This document shows positions 1 to 8,045 of a stretch of DNA of 19,290 bases, in pieces. The notes beneath the pieces were generated by a model. It was not told the DNA's origin. It saw nothing but the letters and a program-made list of their open reading frames with translations, and did not search any database. Source of the DNA: Methylobacter sp. (lineage in GTDB: Bacteria; Pseudomonadota; Gammaproteobacteria; Methylococcales; Methylomonadaceae); NCBI GenBank assembly GCA_023229605.1, contig JALNYY010000080.1, forward strand, positions 1 through 19,290, in the 5' to 3' direction. The translations under genes and the position numbers were made by a program. Positions within the stretch are counted from its first letter, which is position 1. The number at the start of each line of letters is the position of its first letter.

Positions 1-885
1 GTTGCCGAAGGGCAGCTGAAAATGCGCGAGAAATACGGTTACGATAACGTATGGAGCCTGTTTTATGTGGGCAAAGAAGCGGAATTGTTGGGCTGTCGAA
101 AGATTTTATTTTCGCCCGACGGCCCGCCGAATGTTGAGCACTTTGTTATCCAGTCTTATGACGATATTCACAACCTGGAAATTCCGGACGATATTATCCA
201 CCACCCCGTTTTTGCCGAAGAATTGAAATGTCTGCAAATCCTGAAGCGGGAAGTCGGCGGGCGTTATCCGATTTGCGGCTATGTGACAGCTGCTATGGCA
301 TTGCCCGCATTGTTAATGGGCATGGATAAATGGTTTGAGCTGTTATTCATGGGGCCGCCGGACGTGCGCGATGAGTTATTAGCCAAATGTTCGTTATTTT
401 GCCGGCGCCATATCGCCGCGTTGAGGGAATTGGGCGTCGATGTGATTGTCTACGCCAACCCGTTCGGCTCTACCGATTTTGTGCCGCTGCAATACATCAT
501 CAACACCGGCATACCGTGGATGAAGCAAGACTTAAGTGGCGGTTTGCAAGGCATCGTCTATTACTGCGGCGGGGCGCGGTTTAATCAGGTCATTGAAGCC
601 GTTATTTCGCAAATCGGCATAGAGACTTATTATTTAAGTCCCTTGGATGATATTGCGGCGGGGAAGCAAATCATCAACGGCCGCGGCCTGACCTGCGGCG
701 TTATCAATGACATTAAACTCATCGATTGGTCGGAACAGGAAATCAGGCAAGAGGTGAAACGCATGTTGGCGGCGGGTATGGCGGGCGGTAAATTCCTTTT
801 CGGCACGATCCTGATGCCGTACAAAATTCCTGAACGCAATATTCGGGCGATGTTGGATGCCGTTTATGAGTTTGGGCAATGTTAA
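1..885 (+). CDS. URO-D family (MtaA/CmuA-like) protein, N-terminus cut by window edge
   Basis: The reading frame is open from base 1, with codons before the first internal ATG at 22, so the gene starts outside the window; 294 codons are visible. The sequence fits the uroporphyrinogen decarboxylase (URO-D) fold family, which includes methylcobamide:coenzyme M-type methyltransferases (MtaA, CmuA). Supporting stretches are the Gly/Pro-rich substrate-side segment (FSPDGPP), the YYCGG turn around visible codon 187-191, and the C-terminal KIPERNIRAML block typical of the family's last helix. MtaA-type enzymes bind zinc with an HxC pair plus a distal Cys. Here the His position reads Tyr (YxC, Cys189) and the distal region reads FGTILMP with no Cys. 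It is therefore methyltransferase-like rather than a confident member of that catalytic class. A DUF1638 gene follows on the same strand after about 150 bp. A role in corrinoid or one-carbon methyl transfer is inferred from family and neighbour. Classical HemE is unlikely. Confidence 0.8.
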   Translation, partial: VAEGQLKMREKYGYDNVWSLFYVGKEAELLGCRKILFSPDGPPNVEHFVIQSYDDIHNLEIPDDIIHHPVFAEELKCLQILKREVGGRYPICGYVTAAMALPALLMGMDKWFELLFMGPPDVRDELLAKCSLFCRRHIAALRELGVDVIVYANPFGSTDFVPLQYIINTGIPWMKQDLSGGLQGIVYYCGGARFNQVIEAVISQIGIETYYLSPLDDIAAGKQIINGRGLTCGVINDIKLIDWSEQEIRQEVKRMLAAGMAGGKFLFGTILMPYKIPERNIRAMLDAVYEFGQC

Positions 886-933
886 TTGTTCGGCCACGGA
901 TTACGCGGATGGACATTATCAACAGTGGGGCGA

Positions 934-1004
934 AAGGCGAAAGGCTAAGGGCGGGTGTGTTGACGCTCGGATTTTTTCGCCTTTAGCCCTGTGCCTTTCG
1001 CCTT
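934..1004. repeat. Nested inverted repeat between URO-D and DUF1638 genes
   Basis: Bases 934-945 (AAGGCGAAAGGC) are perfectly complementary to 993-1004. Inside them, 943-953 pairs with 979-989 with one mismatch. A T-run lies in the loop at about 972-977. The structure could act as a transcript-stabilising hairpin or leaky terminator, or be a member of an interspersed palindromic family. It extends past the first in-frame ATG at 991 of the downstream frame, which argues against that start. Confidence 0.6.
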
Positions 1005-1032
1005 ATCTGTCGATCTGCGGCTGAAATTGTAT

Positions 1033-1629
1033 ATGTCAACATCAACACTAAGCCTGGTCGGCTGCGGCATTTTGCAAAAAGAAGTCGGTTATTTAATTGC
1101 AAAAAATAACTGGCCCTTGACTACGGATTTTTTGCCCGCCTCGTTGCATATTGATTTTAAACGCCTGGCCTGCGCTTTACAGGCGGGTTTAGCCAGGCAT
1201 GCGGATGAACAAACCATTGTCTTTTACGGGGCCTGCCATCCGGGAATGGATAAGATGCTGAGCGAAGCTCACGCGCTGCGAACGGCTGGACAAAATTGTA
1301 TTGAAATGCTGCTAGGTGAGGAAGAATTTAATCGAGAGCTGACTCAAGGCGCGTTCTTTTTATTGGATGACTGGGTGCGCAATTGGGATGCCGTTGTCGC
1401 CAAAACATTCGGCTCGAATATTAGCGTTATTCGCGACATCTTTCATGATCGGCATCGCTATCTCTTATGTTTGCGCACACCGCAATCAGATGATTTCAGC
1501 CAGGATGCCGCACATATCAGCGACATGCTGGATTTGCCGGTGCAATGGCGCGACGTGAGCTTGGATCATCTCGAAAGCGTTTTACATGCCGCCATCAGGC
1601 ATAAATTGGAAAGCTTGCATGCACAATGA
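1033..1629 (+). CDS. DUF1638 domain protein
   Basis: This 198-residue protein of the DUF1638 family has no predicted signal peptide or membrane segment. Visible family-like features are the N-terminal strand and turn LVGCGILQKEV (residues 8-18), the core FYGACHPG (64-71) with Cys68 and His69, a conserved-looking NCIEMLLGEEEF segment, and FFLLDDWVRNWD. DUF1638 genes are known beside corrinoid proteins and URO-D-type methyltransferases in methanogens and some bacteria, but their biochemical role is not established to my knowledge; the Cys/His residues could bind a metal or corrinoid (inference). I chose the ATG at 1033 because the family's conserved N-terminus begins there. The earlier ATG at 991 lies inside an inverted repeat and would add a non-conserved 14-residue tail. 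The stop overlaps the start of the following histidine kinase by 11 bp, implying co-transcription and coupled translation. Confidence 0.8.
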   Translation: MSTSTLSLVGCGILQKEVGYLIAKNNWPLTTDFLPASLHIDFKRLACALQAGLARHADEQTIVFYGACHPGMDKMLSEAHALRTAGQNCIEMLLGEEEFNRELTQGAFFLLDDWVRNWDAVVAKTFGSNISVIRDIFHDRHRYLLCLRTPQSDDFSQDAAHISDMLDLPVQWRDVSLDHLESVLHAAIRHKLESLHAQ

Positions 1630-3640
1630 ACTAATCACCATTCCCGTTGCCGAGTTGAACAAACTCAAACAACGCGCTACCAAGCTCGCTTTGGATAAAT
1701 CCAATCAACAACTGGTCATGCAGTTGATGAGTAAAATGAGTGAAGCCTCAGGGTTGGAAAATGTCATTGACACAATGTTGCGCTCGATAGTCGATGTGAT
1801 CGGCGGGGCTAACCTGACCCTGTATTACAAAATCGATGCGGATATTTTTTGCACCGATGTTTATGGCGCGAAAAAGCACCTGCAACAACTGAATGACAAG
1901 GGTGTTGCCGATGCCTTCGCTACAGGCAACGCCAGCGAATATGAGCATGATTTTAGCGATACCCAGATGCTGACTCCCGCCTTCACCCATGCGTATACTT
2001 GGATTTATCCGCTCAAAGTCGGGTCGACGGTGATCGGCGTGTTCAAAATGGAAAGCCTGCATATCGCGATGCGCGATTTGCATATTCAATTGCCGCTGTT
2101 TTTTAATTACGCCGCGCTGGTTTTAAAAAATGAAATTCTCGGTTATACCCGTTTACAGGCCGTCAATAACTTATTGCAACAAGAAATTATTATTCGTAAG
2201 CAAACGGAACAGGAGTTATTGGCGGCAAAAAATGAAGCCGAAGCGGCGAATCGGGCCAAAAGTATATTCTTGGCTAACATGAGCCATGAATTACGCACGC
2301 CGATGAATGCCGTGTTGGGATTTTCGCAGTTGATGCAAAAAGACAGCAGTCTGAGTCCTGAACAACGCGAAACCCTGAACATTATCAATAACAGCGGTCA
2401 GCACTTGTTGGGACTGATTAACGATGTGTTGGATATGGCGAAAATTGAAGCGGGACGCATGGTTATCGAAAACGGTAATTTCGATTTAGGCGCACTCATA
2501 CGGGACACCATCGACATGATGCACCAACGGGCTGAAGCGAAAGGCTTGGAATTGTTCCTGGACCAATCGTCCAGTTTTCCGCGATTTGTTAATAGCGACG
2601 AAGCAAAATTCCGGCAAATTTTGCTCAATTTGATCGGTAATGCCATTAAATACACAGAAAAAGGCTGTGTTATCGTGCGCTTAACGGCTGAAGACTTGCC
2701 CGGTACTCAACAATGCTTATTAAGCTGCGAGATCAAAGATACCGGTATCGGCATTGCCGAACAGGACTTGCCGTTTGTTTTCGACACCTTTGTGCAGGTC
2801 GGCAGGGAATCCGATCAACAAGGCAGCGGGTTAGGGTTGCGGATTACCAAACAATATGCCGAATTAATGGGCGGACAAGTCACCGTTACCAGTGAATTGG
2901 ATAAAGGGTCGTCGTTTATCTTAAGGTTACCTGTTGCCAAGGTCGGCCAGTCAGAAATTATCAACAAAACCGTTCTCGATGGTAAGCAAGTGTTGGGATT
3001 AGTTGCGGGGCAGCCTGACTATCGTGTTTTGATTGTTGAGGACCAGTTAGAAAACCGGTTGCTATTAAAAAGGTTGATGGAATCCGTCGGTTTTCAAGTG
3101 CATGAAGCGGTGAACGGCCAACAAGGCGTAGAACAATTTATGCATTGGCAGCCGCATTTTATTTGGATGGACAGACGCATGCCCATTATGGACGGCATCG
3201 CCGCCACGCAAAGAATTCGCGCTTTGCCCGATGGCGATAAAGTGAAAATTGTCGCGGTTACCGCGTCGATTTTTGCCAAGCAACGGCAAGAGTTTTTAAA
3301 TTCAGGTATCGACGATATTGTCGGCAAGCCCTATCGCGATGCCGAAATTTTCGATTGCATGGCAAAACATCTAGGCGTGCGCTTTATTTACGATGAGCCG
3401 GTTAAGGACCAAAATGCTACCGGGCAATTGCTTAATGAGCAGCGCTTAAAACGCCTGCCCGAAGCGCTATTGGCGGAATTACAGCAGGCGACAATGAGTT
3501 TGGATATAGAGCAAAGCCTGGCGGTGATCGAGCAAATTAGAGCCATTGATGCGCCGTTAGCCGATGCGTTGGTCGAGCGGATCAATCAATTCGATTTTGA
3601 AGCAGTGACTAAATTGCTAGGTGATTTTGGAGTTTCATAG
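1619..3640 (+). CDS. Cytoplasmic hybrid histidine kinase (GAF-HisKA-HATPase-REC)
   Basis: The gene encodes a 673-residue soluble sensor kinase without membrane segments. In order: a GAF-like sensor domain (about residues 20-175), a charged coiled-coil linker (about 180-212), HisKA with the phospho-accepting His223 in MSHELRTP, a HATPase_c domain with N box (NLIGNAIKYT), G1 (DTGIGIAE) and G2 (GSGLGLRI), then a receiver domain beginning VLIVED with phospho-acceptor Asp518 in WMDRRMP and the GKPY lysine. The last 90 or so residues are helical and lack a clear Hpt histidine. Phosphate probably passes from His223 to Asp518 and on to a partner outside the window. The ATG at 1619 overlaps the DUF1638 stop, so the kinase is likely translated with the methyl-transfer module and may sense its substrate or redox state. 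Methanogen GAF kinases beside methylsulfide methyltransferases offer a parallel (inference). The 3' end overlaps the opposing diguanylate cyclase gene by 55 bp. Confidence 0.92.
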   Translation: MHNELITIPVAELNKLKQRATKLALDKSNQQLVMQLMSKMSEASGLENVIDTMLRSIVDVIGGANLTLYYKIDADIFCTDVYGAKKHLQQLNDKGVADAFATGNASEYEHDFSDTQMLTPAFTHAYTWIYPLKVGSTVIGVFKMESLHIAMRDLHIQLPLFFNYAALVLKNEILGYTRLQAVNNLLQQEIIIRKQTEQELLAAKNEAEAANRAKSIFLANMSHELRTPMNAVLGFSQLMQKDSSLSPEQRETLNIINNSGQHLLGLINDVLDMAKIEAGRMVIENGNFDLGALIRDTIDMMHQRAEAKGLELFLDQSSSFPRFVNSDEAKFRQILLNLIGNAIKYTEKGCVIVRLTAEDLPGTQQCLLSCEIKDTGIGIAEQDLPFVFDTFVQVGRESDQQGSGLGLRITKQYAELMGGQVTVTSELDKGSSFILRLPVAKVGQSEIINKTVLDGKQVLGLVAGQPDYRVLIVEDQLENRLLLKRLMESVGFQVHEAVNGQQGVEQFMHWQPHFIWMDRRMPIMDGIAATQRIRALPDGDKVKIVAVTASIFAKQRQEFLNSGIDDIVGKPYRDAEIFDCMAKHLGVRFIYDEPVKDQNATGQLLNEQRLKRLPEALLAELQQATMSLDIEQSLAVIEQIRAIDAPLADALVERINQFDFEAVTKLLGDFGVS

Positions 3641-5616
3641 CTTGCAGAGCATGATTCTTTTGATTCCTTTGTTTCATACATTGCTATATCAGCATGATGC
3701 AACAGCGTTTTAGCGTCGGTTCCATGGTCGGGATAAATGCTTAACCCGGCGCTTACGCCAATTTCGATCTTGTGATCGTCAACAGAATAAGGCTTACCTG
3801 TCGCATCGATAATCAGGTTAAGTAGTTTTTCAACCATTTGCTGATCGGTAATATTATCGATCAGCATGACGAATTCGTCGCCGCCCAACCGGGTGACCGT
3901 GTCGGTTTCGCGGACGCTTCGAGTGAGCCTGTCGGCAACCTTCTGCAATAGCTTATCTCCGACCTTATGTCCGAAAAGATCATTAACCGGTTTGAATTTG
4001 TCCAAGTCCAGAAATAACACGGCAAACTTCTTATTGTTGCGCGCCGCCAGCTTAATCGCCTGCTCGAGCCGGTCGTTGAACAGTACCCGATTAGCCAATC
4101 CGGTCAAAGGGTCATGATGAGCGATATGGCGCAGATGCTCTTCTTTCGCCTTCCGTTCGGAAATATCCGACATGATGGCGACATAATGCGTGATTTTATT
4201 GTCGGTGTTTTTTACCTGGTTAATGCTGACTCTCATCGGTATTAAGTCGCCGTTTTTCATACGGTCAATAATATCGCCCTGCCATTGGCCGGTTTTATTC
4301 AGCGACTCCCACATTCGGTTATATTCTTCGTCGGAGGTATAGCCCGATTGCAGGATGGCCGGAGGCTGACCCAATAATTCGCTCTCGGCGTATCCGGTCA
4401 TGGCGCAAAGCGCGTGGTTGACCGAAACAATGCGCGCCGATGAATCCGCAATCAAGATTCCATCGCTGCTGCAGGCAAAAACCGTTGCCGCCAATTGTAA
4501 TTGTTGGTTCGCTTTTTTGCGTTCGCTCAGGTCCATCACATAGGCAATACCTTGTTCCTGATTGCCGTCGAGCATCGCCGCGCCAATATATACCGGTACC
4601 CAATGTCCCTGTTTATGTATCAAGGCCTTCTCGAAGGGCTCGCAGCGGCCATGGGTTAACAGCTCGTTGACGGCTTGTTGATCCCGGCGCTGAAATTCAA
4701 CCGGTGTAATATTCCGCCAGTTGATGACGCCGGTCGAAATATCCGACCGCTCATAGCCGAGCATGGTTAAAAACAGGTCGTTCGCTTCCTCGACCATGCC
4801 GTCCATCCGCCAGGCAATAATGCCGATCGTATTCGATTCCTTGAGCCTGCGAAACCTAGACTCGCTGATAAGCAGTTGCTGTTCGGCTTTGGAGATCCCT
4901 TTGATAATCTGGCGGCTGACCCATAGCCCGATACCGGTAAAGATGACCAGTACCAGCACGGTAACGCGCCATGTCGTTTGTTTAACCCATCTTGCCCCCG
5001 CACTCAGGACCAGCGAAAAGTGATTTTCCAGTTGCTGAAGCTCCTTATTGAGATACTGCAAGCGTTGCCTCAATTCGGTTATTTTTTCGGTGTTGGGATT
5101 TGATGCGCCGGCTTCAATCCGAATTTGCTCGCTTAGCCGCTTCAATTCGCCGATGGCTAGATCGGCGGATTGCCAGATAGCGATAGCATCGCGCATATAG
5201 GAAATGCGTTGGAATGTTAAAAAGAACCCGATCATTGAATCTATGTCGTCCGGGTGGTTTTGTCCCTGCAGAAAGCCTTTTCTCGCTTCTTCGTAGTTCG
5301 GCGGAGACTCCAGTAATGCCAGGCGGGCATTTTTATCGCCGCTGATGACCTTTAGGGCTTCCTGATAAGCGTTGTAATCGGTTTCCGAATGACTATACGA
5401 GTAACTGCCCAGATAGAATACGGCATCTTTTTGCGCCTTGGCCCACAAACCTTCGCCTCTGACGTAGGAGCGCACGCCGTCGAAAATATTGCCGTACCAA
5501 AAAATCATGCCGCCCAGCAGTACCGAAATCAGTACGAACAGGGAGATAATAAAAACAACTTTCCCGCCGGTAGAAAATACCGGAAGTCCAGGCCTGTGTT
5601 TTTTAAGGCTTACCAT
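3586..5616 (-). CDS. Membrane-bound PAS-PAS-GGDEF diguanylate cyclase
   Basis: The 676-residue inner-membrane protein is predicted to make cyclic di-GMP from two GTP. Layout: TM1 at about 20-41 (VVFIISLFVLISVLLGG), a periplasmic, mostly helical sensor region, TM2 at about 214-233, two PAS domains (about 255-380 and 385-500, each followed by an SERK-type linker), and a GGDEF domain. The GGDEF signature is intact at residues 578-582 and is preceded by an RxxD inhibitory site (Arg569, Asp572), so the enzyme is probably active and feedback-inhibited. No EAL domain follows. I chose the ATG at 5616, just before the basic N-terminus and TM1. A TTG at 5736 would add 40 residues with no recognisable feature. 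Neither start has a clear Shine-Dalgarno sequence, and a 13-bp palindrome sits just upstream of the ATG. The gene converges on the hybrid kinase gene and is divergent from the sigma-54 activator gene. Confidence 0.92.
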   Translation of the reverse strand: MVSLKKHRPGLPVFSTGGKVVFIISLFVLISVLLGGMIFWYGNIFDGVRSYVRGEGLWAKAQKDAVFYLGSYSYSHSETDYNAYQEALKVISGDKNARLALLESPPNYEEARKGFLQGQNHPDDIDSMIGFFLTFQRISYMRDAIAIWQSADLAIGELKRLSEQIRIEAGASNPNTEKITELRQRLQYLNKELQQLENHFSLVLSAGARWVKQTTWRVTVLVLVIFTGIGLWVSRQIIKGISKAEQQLLISESRFRRLKESNTIGIIAWRMDGMVEEANDLFLTMLGYERSDISTGVINWRNITPVEFQRRDQQAVNELLTHGRCEPFEKALIHKQGHWVPVYIGAAMLDGNQEQGIAYVMDLSERKKANQQLQLAATVFACSSDGILIADSSARIVSVNHALCAMTGYAESELLGQPPAILQSGYTSDEEYNRMWESLNKTGQWQGDIIDRMKNGDLIPMRVSINQVKNTDNKITHYVAIMSDISERKAKEEHLRHIAHHDPLTGLANRVLFNDRLEQAIKLAARNNKKFAVLFLDLDKFKPVNDLFGHKVGDKLLQKVADRLTRSVRETDTVTRLGGDEFVMLIDNITDQQMVEKLLNLIIDATGKPYSVDDHKIEIGVSAGLSIYPDHGTDAKTLLHHADIAMYETKESKESCSASYETPKSPSNLVTASKSN

Positions 5617-5622
5617 CGGCTT

Positions 5623-5635
5623 ACACAGGCTGTGT
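5623..5635. promoter_or_regulatory. Perfect 13-bp palindrome upstream of the diguanylate cyclase start
   Basis: ACACAG-G-CTGTGT is a perfect inverted repeat lying 6 bp upstream of the chosen ATG at 5616, at the place where a ribosome site is expected. It could be an operator or a small hairpin that limits translation. It lies in the roughly 300-bp divergent gap (5617-5915) shared with the sigma-54 activator gene; I recognise no convincing promoter hexamers or other gene in that gap. Confidence 0.35.
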
Positions 5636-5915
5636 ATTGTTTGGCGCTCCGGCACATAATCCTGTTGTTCATCGGCTGCTGTCCTGAGATTGGTGTAAAC
5701 GAGGCTTAAATTAACGCCCCTGCATCCTGTCTTCAAGTTGAATGGTAAACCCGTTCGGCGCCGCTTTCCAGTCCTGTAGCCGATAAGTCTGTTTGAGCGC
5801 AGGCAAAAACAGGCTTATTCCGGCGCACTGCGCTGTACTTCATGCTGCGACCGGCTCTAAAATGAATGGCCTAGAGCGCCCGCTAGGCAGAGCAGACTTT
5901 ATTTGTGAATCCGAA

Positions 5916-7730
5916 ATGAAAACAAACCCGTTGATCCAAAACCTATCCTCCGAACACCTGTTGCAGCATATGCCGGTATCGACGTTCGTGTTGAACGCCA
6001 AGCACCAGGTGGTGATCTGGAACAAGGCCTGCGAGCAATTGACCGGCCTGAAAGCCGGGGAGATGATAGGCACCGACCAGCATTGGCGCGGCTTTTATAC
6101 CGAAAAACGCCCGTGTCTGGCGGATTTGCTGCTTGACAGTACGCTAGGCAACGTAACCGATCTTTATGAACAAGCCAGTTTATTCAGCACCTACTCCGAT
6201 ATTTGCCATACCGAAAACTGGTGCCTGATGCCGGACGGCCGCAGGCTGTATCTGGTCATCGATGCCGGAACCATCAGCAATGAGCGGGGCGAAGTGGTTG
6301 CAATCGTCGAAACCCAGCGCGACCGCACCGAGCAACGGCTGACGATGCAGGCGCTGAGCGAAAGCGAACAGCGGATTTCCTCGATCCTCGGGTCGGCGAT
6401 GGACGCCATCGTTACCGTCGACCAGCAACACCGCATCACGCTGTTCAATGCGGCGGCGGCCAGAATCTTCCGCTGCGCCGCCGACTTTGCGATCGGCCAG
6501 CCGGTCGAGCGCTTTATCGCGCCGCATTGCAGCAAACTGTTCATGCAATTCATCGCTTTCGATAACGCCGGTGCAAAAAACCAGGCCTGGGCGCCGGAAG
6601 GGCTCAGCGCCCGGCGCGCCGACGGCGAGGAATTTCCGATCGAAGCCACTTTTTCGCCGCTGGAAGCACACGAGCAAAAACTCTATACCATCATCCTGCG
6701 CGACGTGAACGACCGCCGCCTCGCCGAACAGAAACTGGACCGGCTGCAACAGGAAAAAGGCTATCTGCAGGAAGTGCTCAACGACGATCACAATCCCGGC
6801 GATTTCGTCAGCGGCTCCAAGCTGATGCGGACCGTCATGGAGCAAGTGCGGATGGTGGCCCGCACCGATACGCCGGTATTGCTGCTCGGCGAAACCGGCA
6901 CCGGCAAGGAATTGCTGGCCCGCGCGATACACGAGTTCAGCGACCGCAGCGCGGCGATCATGGTCAAAGTCAATTGCGCGGCTCTGCCCGCCGAGCTGAT
7001 CGAGAGCGAATTGTTCGGCCATGAAAAAGGCGCGTTCACCGGCGCGACCCAGCAGCGCAAAGGCCGTTTCGAGTTGGCCGACGGCGGCAGCCTGTTTCTG
7101 GACGAGCTTGGCGAACTGTCGCTGTCGGCGCAGGCCAAGCTGTTGCGGGTGTTGCAGGAACAGGAGTTCGAACGGGTAGGGGGCAGCGAGACCATCCGGG
7201 TCGATGTGCGGGTGATTGCGGCAACCAACCGCAATCTGGCCGAAGAGGTTAGTTCGGGGCGGTTCCGTTCCGACCTGTATTACCGGCTAAATGTGTTTCC
7301 TGTCGAAGTGCCTGCGTTGCGGCAGCGGGCGGCGGATATTCCGTTGCTGGCGCGGTTTTTCCTGACCAAATACGCCAAAAAATTCGGCAAACGTTTTGAC
7401 GACATCGATCCTGCCGGACTGGACTATTTACGGCAATATATGTGGCCCGGCAACGTCCGCGAATTGCAGAACGTCATCGAACGGGCGGTGATTCTGTCCC
7501 AAGGCTCATTGCTGGAAATAGCGCCGTTGCAGCCCGCTCGCGCCCGTCCCGAGGCCGCTACCGGCACGTTGCGGACCTTGGAAGCCGTGGAGCGCGAACA
7601 CATAACGCGTACCCTTGACGTAACCGGCTGGCAGATTTCCGGCGTCAAGGGCGCGGCGGCGATACTGGGCATGAATCCGAATACCTTGCGATCCAGGATG
7701 TTGAAGTTGGGGATTTCCAGAGCGGGCTGA
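5916..7730 (+). CDS. Sigma-54-dependent transcriptional activator (PAS-PAS-AAA+-Fis)
   Basis: The 604-residue cytoplasmic activator has two N-terminal PAS-like domains (about residues 15-145 and 150-275), a coiled linker, a sigma-54 AAA+ domain and a C-terminal Fis-type DNA-binding helix-turn-helix. The ATPase domain holds Walker A GETGTGKE (325-332), the sigma-54 contact loop GAFTGA (372-377, fully canonical), Walker B GGSLFLDELGEL, and the conserved WPGNVRELQN segment. The Fis helices are in GAAAILGMNPNTLRSRM. It should remodel RNA polymerase holoenzyme at -24/-12 promoters. There is no receiver domain, so the signal probably enters through PAS (redox, haem or ligand) rather than phosphorylation. 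The ATG at 5916 begins a compact N-terminus directly before PAS1; ATGs at 5862 and 5793 are in frame but add residues without family features. Its targets are unknown: I did not find a clear -24/-12 site ahead of either neighbour. Confidence 0.92.
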   Translation: MKTNPLIQNLSSEHLLQHMPVSTFVLNAKHQVVIWNKACEQLTGLKAGEMIGTDQHWRGFYTEKRPCLADLLLDSTLGNVTDLYEQASLFSTYSDICHTENWCLMPDGRRLYLVIDAGTISNERGEVVAIVETQRDRTEQRLTMQALSESEQRISSILGSAMDAIVTVDQQHRITLFNAAAARIFRCAADFAIGQPVERFIAPHCSKLFMQFIAFDNAGAKNQAWAPEGLSARRADGEEFPIEATFSPLEAHEQKLYTIILRDVNDRRLAEQKLDRLQQEKGYLQEVLNDDHNPGDFVSGSKLMRTVMEQVRMVARTDTPVLLLGETGTGKELLARAIHEFSDRSAAIMVKVNCAALPAELIESELFGHEKGAFTGATQQRKGRFELADGGSLFLDELGELSLSAQAKLLRVLQEQEFERVGGSETIRVDVRVIAATNRNLAEEVSSGRFRSDLYYRLNVFPVEVPALRQRAADIPLLARFFLTKYAKKFGKRFDDIDPAGLDYLRQYMWPGNVRELQNVIERAVILSQGSLLEIAPLQPARARPEAATGTLRTLEAVEREHITRTLDVTGWQISGVKGAAAILGMNPNTLRSRMLKLGISRAG

Positions 7731-7771
7731 AGGTGTATTGAATGCATTGATAATCTTAAAAACCGCATCGT

Positions 7772-7914
7772 AACTATTCAGCTTCCGCGTTCCTACGCGC
7801 TGCGCTCATCGTTATACACAAGTCCGGCTGACCCTCGATAAAAGCGAGGAACGCAGGAGCAGTTGCCGGGGCGAAGCAAAAGAAAGTAACTCGCCTTCGG
7901 GTGCGGGAACCCGA
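7772..7914. repeat. Composite palindromic repeat upstream of the monooxygenase gene
   Basis: GCGTTCCT (7787-7794) is perfectly complementary to 7847-7854. Inside lies CCTCG/CGAGG (7833-7837 with 7845-7849), and further right TCGGGT/ACCCGA (7897-7902 with 7909-7914). The left end, AACTATTCAGC (7772-7782), has an exact inverted copy at 9453-9463 beyond the next gene. GAGCAGTTGCCG (7857-7868) has an exact direct copy at 9421-9432. The arrangement suggests a dispersed intergenic repeat family with copies on both sides of the monooxygenase gene. Confidence 0.55.
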
Positions 7915-7925
7915 TTCAAATAATC

Positions 7926-7939
7926 GTCGCTGTAGCGAC
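7926..7939. terminator. Short GC-rich hairpin followed by an AT-rich run
   Basis: GTCGCT and AGCGAC form a perfect 6-bp inverted repeat with a 2-base gap (in practice a 5-bp stem with a 4-base loop). It is followed by ACACTTTTAAT. It could end transcripts from the sigma-54 activator gene about 200 bp upstream, but the U-tract is short and the distance large. Confidence 0.25.
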
Positions 7940-8006
7940 ACTTTTAATAATAAAAATGTTAATGTAGTCTAAATTCGAATAACTGCGTAACACAGCTAAT
8001 AAAAGT

Positions 8007-8045
8007 TTCCATTCATCCCATTCGACAAGCTCAGGACGAATGGAA
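8007..8045. repeat. TTCGACAAGCTCAGGACGAA-type palindromic repeat
   Basis: TTCCATTCATC (8007-8017) pairs with GACGAATGGAA (8035-8045) with one mismatch, enclosing the core TTCGACAAGCTCAG. The same core occurs twice, in opposite orientation, in the element at 16148-16293. I recall this motif as a common dispersed intergenic repeat in many proteobacteria; within this window the three copies are seen directly. Confidence 0.7.

Noticed and set aside
991..1032. Earlier in-frame ATG for the DUF1638 gene
   Set aside because: It sits inside the right arm of an inverted repeat and adds residues not resembling the family; the ATG at 1033 fits the conserved N-terminus.
5617..5736. TTG start extending the diguanylate cyclase by 40 residues
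   Set aside because: A rare start codon, no ribosome site, and the extra segment lacks a signal peptide or domain. The ATG at 5616 lies directly before the transmembrane segment.
6180..7022. 280-codon open frame on the minus strand
   Set aside because: It lies wholly antisense to the sigma-54 activator, whose Walker and PAS motifs are clear. The translation has no recognisable domain and is typical of a shadow in GC-rich coding DNA.
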